Assembly: GCF_029852145.1 (NCBI RefSeq)
Contig: NC_079974.1
Location: 16,491,582-16,555,581, forward strand
Origin: Microplitis mediator
Lineage: Eukaryota; Arthropoda; Insecta; Hymenoptera; Braconidae
Direction of reading: 5' to 3'
DNA: 64,000 bases
Positions 61,411-64,000 of this stretch are shown one piece after another. Each line of letters starts with the position of its first letter. The first letter of the stretch is position 1. The notes under the pieces were generated by a model that was not told where the DNA came from, made no database searches, and saw only the letters and a program-made list of their open reading frames with translations. The translations under genes and the position numbers were made by a program.

Positions 61411-63769
61411 GCACATGTAGAAAATTAAAAAAACTATAAGCGCAATTTTTTGGAATATTTATTTTTTTTTAATTTATAGCTATTAAAACAAATCAAAAAA
61501 TTATTAGACGTCGGCTAACTTCAGCATGATGTACAAATTAATTTTTTAAATATATTTTATAAATTTCCAGGTCGAAAACAGTACAAAATAGAATAATAAA
61601 TTTTCGAATACAACATAAAAATCAATTATATAACTCTCAATCTTCATTGAAATTTCAAATAAGGATTTTAAAAGACAAAATAAAAATCAGAAAAAATAGC
61701 TTATCGTTTCGGGGTTTACGTTCTTTTTAAATAACAATAATCAGAGAAGTTTCCGTTAAAAAGTTATTTAAGAAAAATACCCCGGAAAAAGCATTTTTCA
61801 TAATGAAAAAATTTCGAATTTCCGTCATTTCTCGAGTAAATCGATTTTTTTATTTAGTTTTTTAATTTGATCAAGATAATCGCCTAAAGAATGAGTACAT
61901 AAAATTGCATAAGTATCCGTCAAAATTAAATTATGTAACTTTGAATTTATTAAAATTTGAAAAAAATATCGTAAGATCAATATGAAAAAAAAAAAATGTA
62001 GCTTATTTTATTAGCTTTCACGATTTTTTTTATCTACAGAAACAGAAGCAATAAATAAACATCAACACAGTAAATAATATTGCATTAAAATTTTAAAACG
62101 AAATTCGAGTAATACAAGAAAAGTTAATTCAACACTTTTTAAATACCAGTAGTAAGACAAAAAAAATGTTCATTTTTTCATTGAACTTCTGTACCATGGA
62201 TATTCTTTAAATATAATTTATATATATATTACTTTAAGATTATCAAAAGTGACAACAATTATTATAAAGCATTTAAATAATTTTTGACAATTAGCAATTT
62301 TTTTATTAGTCAACTTTTAAAAAATTACGTCACATTTCATATCAATTATAAACAGTAAATCAATTAATTTAAAAAAAAAACAAAAACACCTATTTGCTTA
62401 GCGAATTAATAATTTTTACATTGTATTAAATAATTTTTCATTATAACTAAATAATTTTGATTAGTATGATAAATATTACAGTTTATAGTAAATGGTCCAT
62501 TGAATATATTAATAATAAAAGTTCTCATGGCAAATTGACATTTATAAAATGTTGATTTTACGGTCATTTTTCTAATTACACATTCTTTCGTGACTATCGA
62601 TTGAGTTTTGAATATAAATTTTGTGTTAATTTTAAAGTAAGTGTTCATTATTTCTATATTTTTACTAAGTAAAATTTTTAAAGTGTTGAATAATAGATCA
62701 ATTTAAAATTTTCAAGTTACATAGTACAATGTGTTGATTTATTTTTAAATTCAAAAATTTTTAAATTCAATGTATTAACGCATTAACTTTTTCATAATGA
62801 GTAATGATAGCAGTACTGTTTTTTTATGTTCATTATACCAAATTCCAAAAACGTATAATAACTCATCAAACTATTTTACTTACGATTTTCGTATTCAGAT
62901 TACATTATTCAATTGACAGTTCACTTCTTTGGTGAATAGTTTAAATTGTTATTGAACTGAAAAAAAAAAAAAAAATTACCATTAGAGTTCAGACAGAAAA
63001 TTTATGTTATTTTTCCTGTCTTTGAAAAGACATGTGAATTAAAAAATGGTTTAGATAACTTCTTACCATTATTTGTAATTTATTTTTTGTCGTCAATTGC
63101 GTCAATTTTTTTTAAGTAGATATTTTTTCGGTGACATATAAATTTCTGATCGTTTTGTCAACATGTTGGCGCCTTATCGATATGTCAAAAACAGTTTAAC
63201 AACTGTGCTACCTGGGTTATTGAACTGAAAAAGAAAAAAAAACAAACATAATGATTGGATTTTAGTAATTATTTACAATATAGGAAATCAATAACTATTA
63301 TTTTTTAATTATAAGTAATTAATAGATATCAAGTAGTGCTTACAAAAGTCTCATCTTTTACTATAGCTCTCTAACTTCCCGTGTACTCTAATGTTGTAAA
63401 TTTAACACGGTTTAAGTCACAGTATTTATGCCTCATAACGTATTTGCTTTCATTGTTTGTAATCACAAGCATTGAGTGAGCAGGCACTAAACTTCCGTAC
63501 TCAGCAAATAAATAATTCTGCTTATAAAGCAGTTTATGTCTTGTGTAATATTATATGTTTGAATACTTTCTTTGGTGCTAAAATGCATATTTCGAAATAA
63601 AATATTATTCAAACAGATCTGAGTTTTCTGAATTCTTTACAATTATTTACTTGTTTACTATTTTTGTGTAATATGAGTAATCTTGTAAATCAAATTAAAA
63701 ATTTGTTTTTTTAAATAGCTAATTTTCGATAGCTTAATACCAACTATTTCATGAGATTTAGCCTTACCC
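61004..63769. other. AT-rich intergenic sequence
   Basis: No gene supported. Contains a poly-A tract (about 61379-61407) and a repeat (62985-63220) shared with 56705-57060. Short ORFs are compositionally biased. Confidence 0.5.
62985..63220. repeat. Dispersed repeat, second copy
   Basis: GACAGAAAATTTATGTTATT, TTTTTTCGGTGACATATAAA and GCCTTATCGATATGTCAAAA match 56770-57060 in the same order, ending near GTGCTACCTGGGTTATTG (the other copy: GTGCTACTTGGGTATTG). Confidence 0.65.
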
Positions 63770-63774
63770 GGGAA

Positions 63775-64000
63775 AAAATGCTCAGATATGATCATATGTG
63801 ATCATGTATGAATACTCAGATCTGATCAGATCCGAAAAATGGCCCTGCATGATCATACATGATCATGTATGAGCAGGTATGATCATGTACGAACAGGTAT
63901 GATAATGTATGATCAATTGATAATGTATGATCATGCAGGGCCATTTTTCGGATCTGATCTTGCATGATCATACATAATCATATATAACCATGTATGATTG
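63775..64000. repeat. GATCATGTATGA-rich array with inverted ends, cut by window end
   Basis: Many units on TGATCATGTATGA and GAACAGGTATGATCATG. A longer inverted pair, GATCAGATCCGAAAAATGGC and GCCATTTTTCGGATCTGATC, encloses 63818-63960. It continues beyond the window. Confidence 0.7.

Noticed and set aside
62406..62648. 80-residue minus-strand ORF near the right end
   Set aside because: AT-driven composition, no recognisable motif and no neighbouring exons.

Overview
The window is AT-rich eukaryotic DNA with short GT-AG introns, long simple-sequence tracts and many small DNA-transposon remnants. The gene content is that of an insect. A defective-proboscis-response (Dpr) Ig protein, a Gap1/RASA-type RasGAP, a follicle-cell-protein-3C-like secreted protein, TTC27 and U2SURP together fit an arthropod. 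I infer a hymenopteran, perhaps a parasitoid wasp, from gene set, base composition and repeat style; no marker gene settles this. I saw no tRNA, rRNA or CRISPR array.

Layout, left to right. (1) 2219-9409, plus strand: a four-exon Dpr-family gene. Its large introns carry a TA-flanked miniature transposon family, a foldback element family and a hAT-like element. (2) 11661-13107: a hAT-like element with 8-bp target duplications contains a TA-flanked pogo-like element, which in turn contains a third TA-flanked element. (3) 13508-14546 plus and 14669-18519 minus: a cysteine-rich secreted gene and TTC27, ending tail to tail 122 bp apart. (4) 18680-24715: transposon debris, an intronless two-repeat gene (21887-22978, minus) of unknown function, and a frameshifted relic of the same family. 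(5) 28347-37496 plus: a twelve-exon Gap1/RASA gene (C2-C2-RasGAP-PH-Btk). Its introns hold a TTAA-flanked piggyBac-like element and two long inverted repeats. (6) 41453-46632 plus: a nine-exon acidic membrane protein resembling the N-terminal part of aspartyl beta-hydroxylase/junctate; its first intron appears to be GC-AG. (7) 47489-54777 minus: a complete 17-exon U2SURP (SR140) gene. (8) 54778-64000: no intact gene. It holds inverted-repeat elements, a 2.56-kb palindrome carrying two mirror copies of an unknown, transposon-interrupted ORF, and a GATCATG-rich tandem array running off the window end.

The host genes belong to separate processes: neuronal cell-surface recognition, Ras signalling, pre-mRNA splicing, a TPR scaffold, and ER membrane/calcium biology. 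They do not form a pathway. Exon coordinates were worked out by hand from splice consensus and reading phase, and every listed junction keeps the frame.

The two least explained items are the duplicated protein at 21887-22978 and the 58443-61003 palindrome. The first has a Glu...Cys-x2-His...Cys-Ala signature in each repeat that recalls the Maelstrom (MAEL) ECHC fold.
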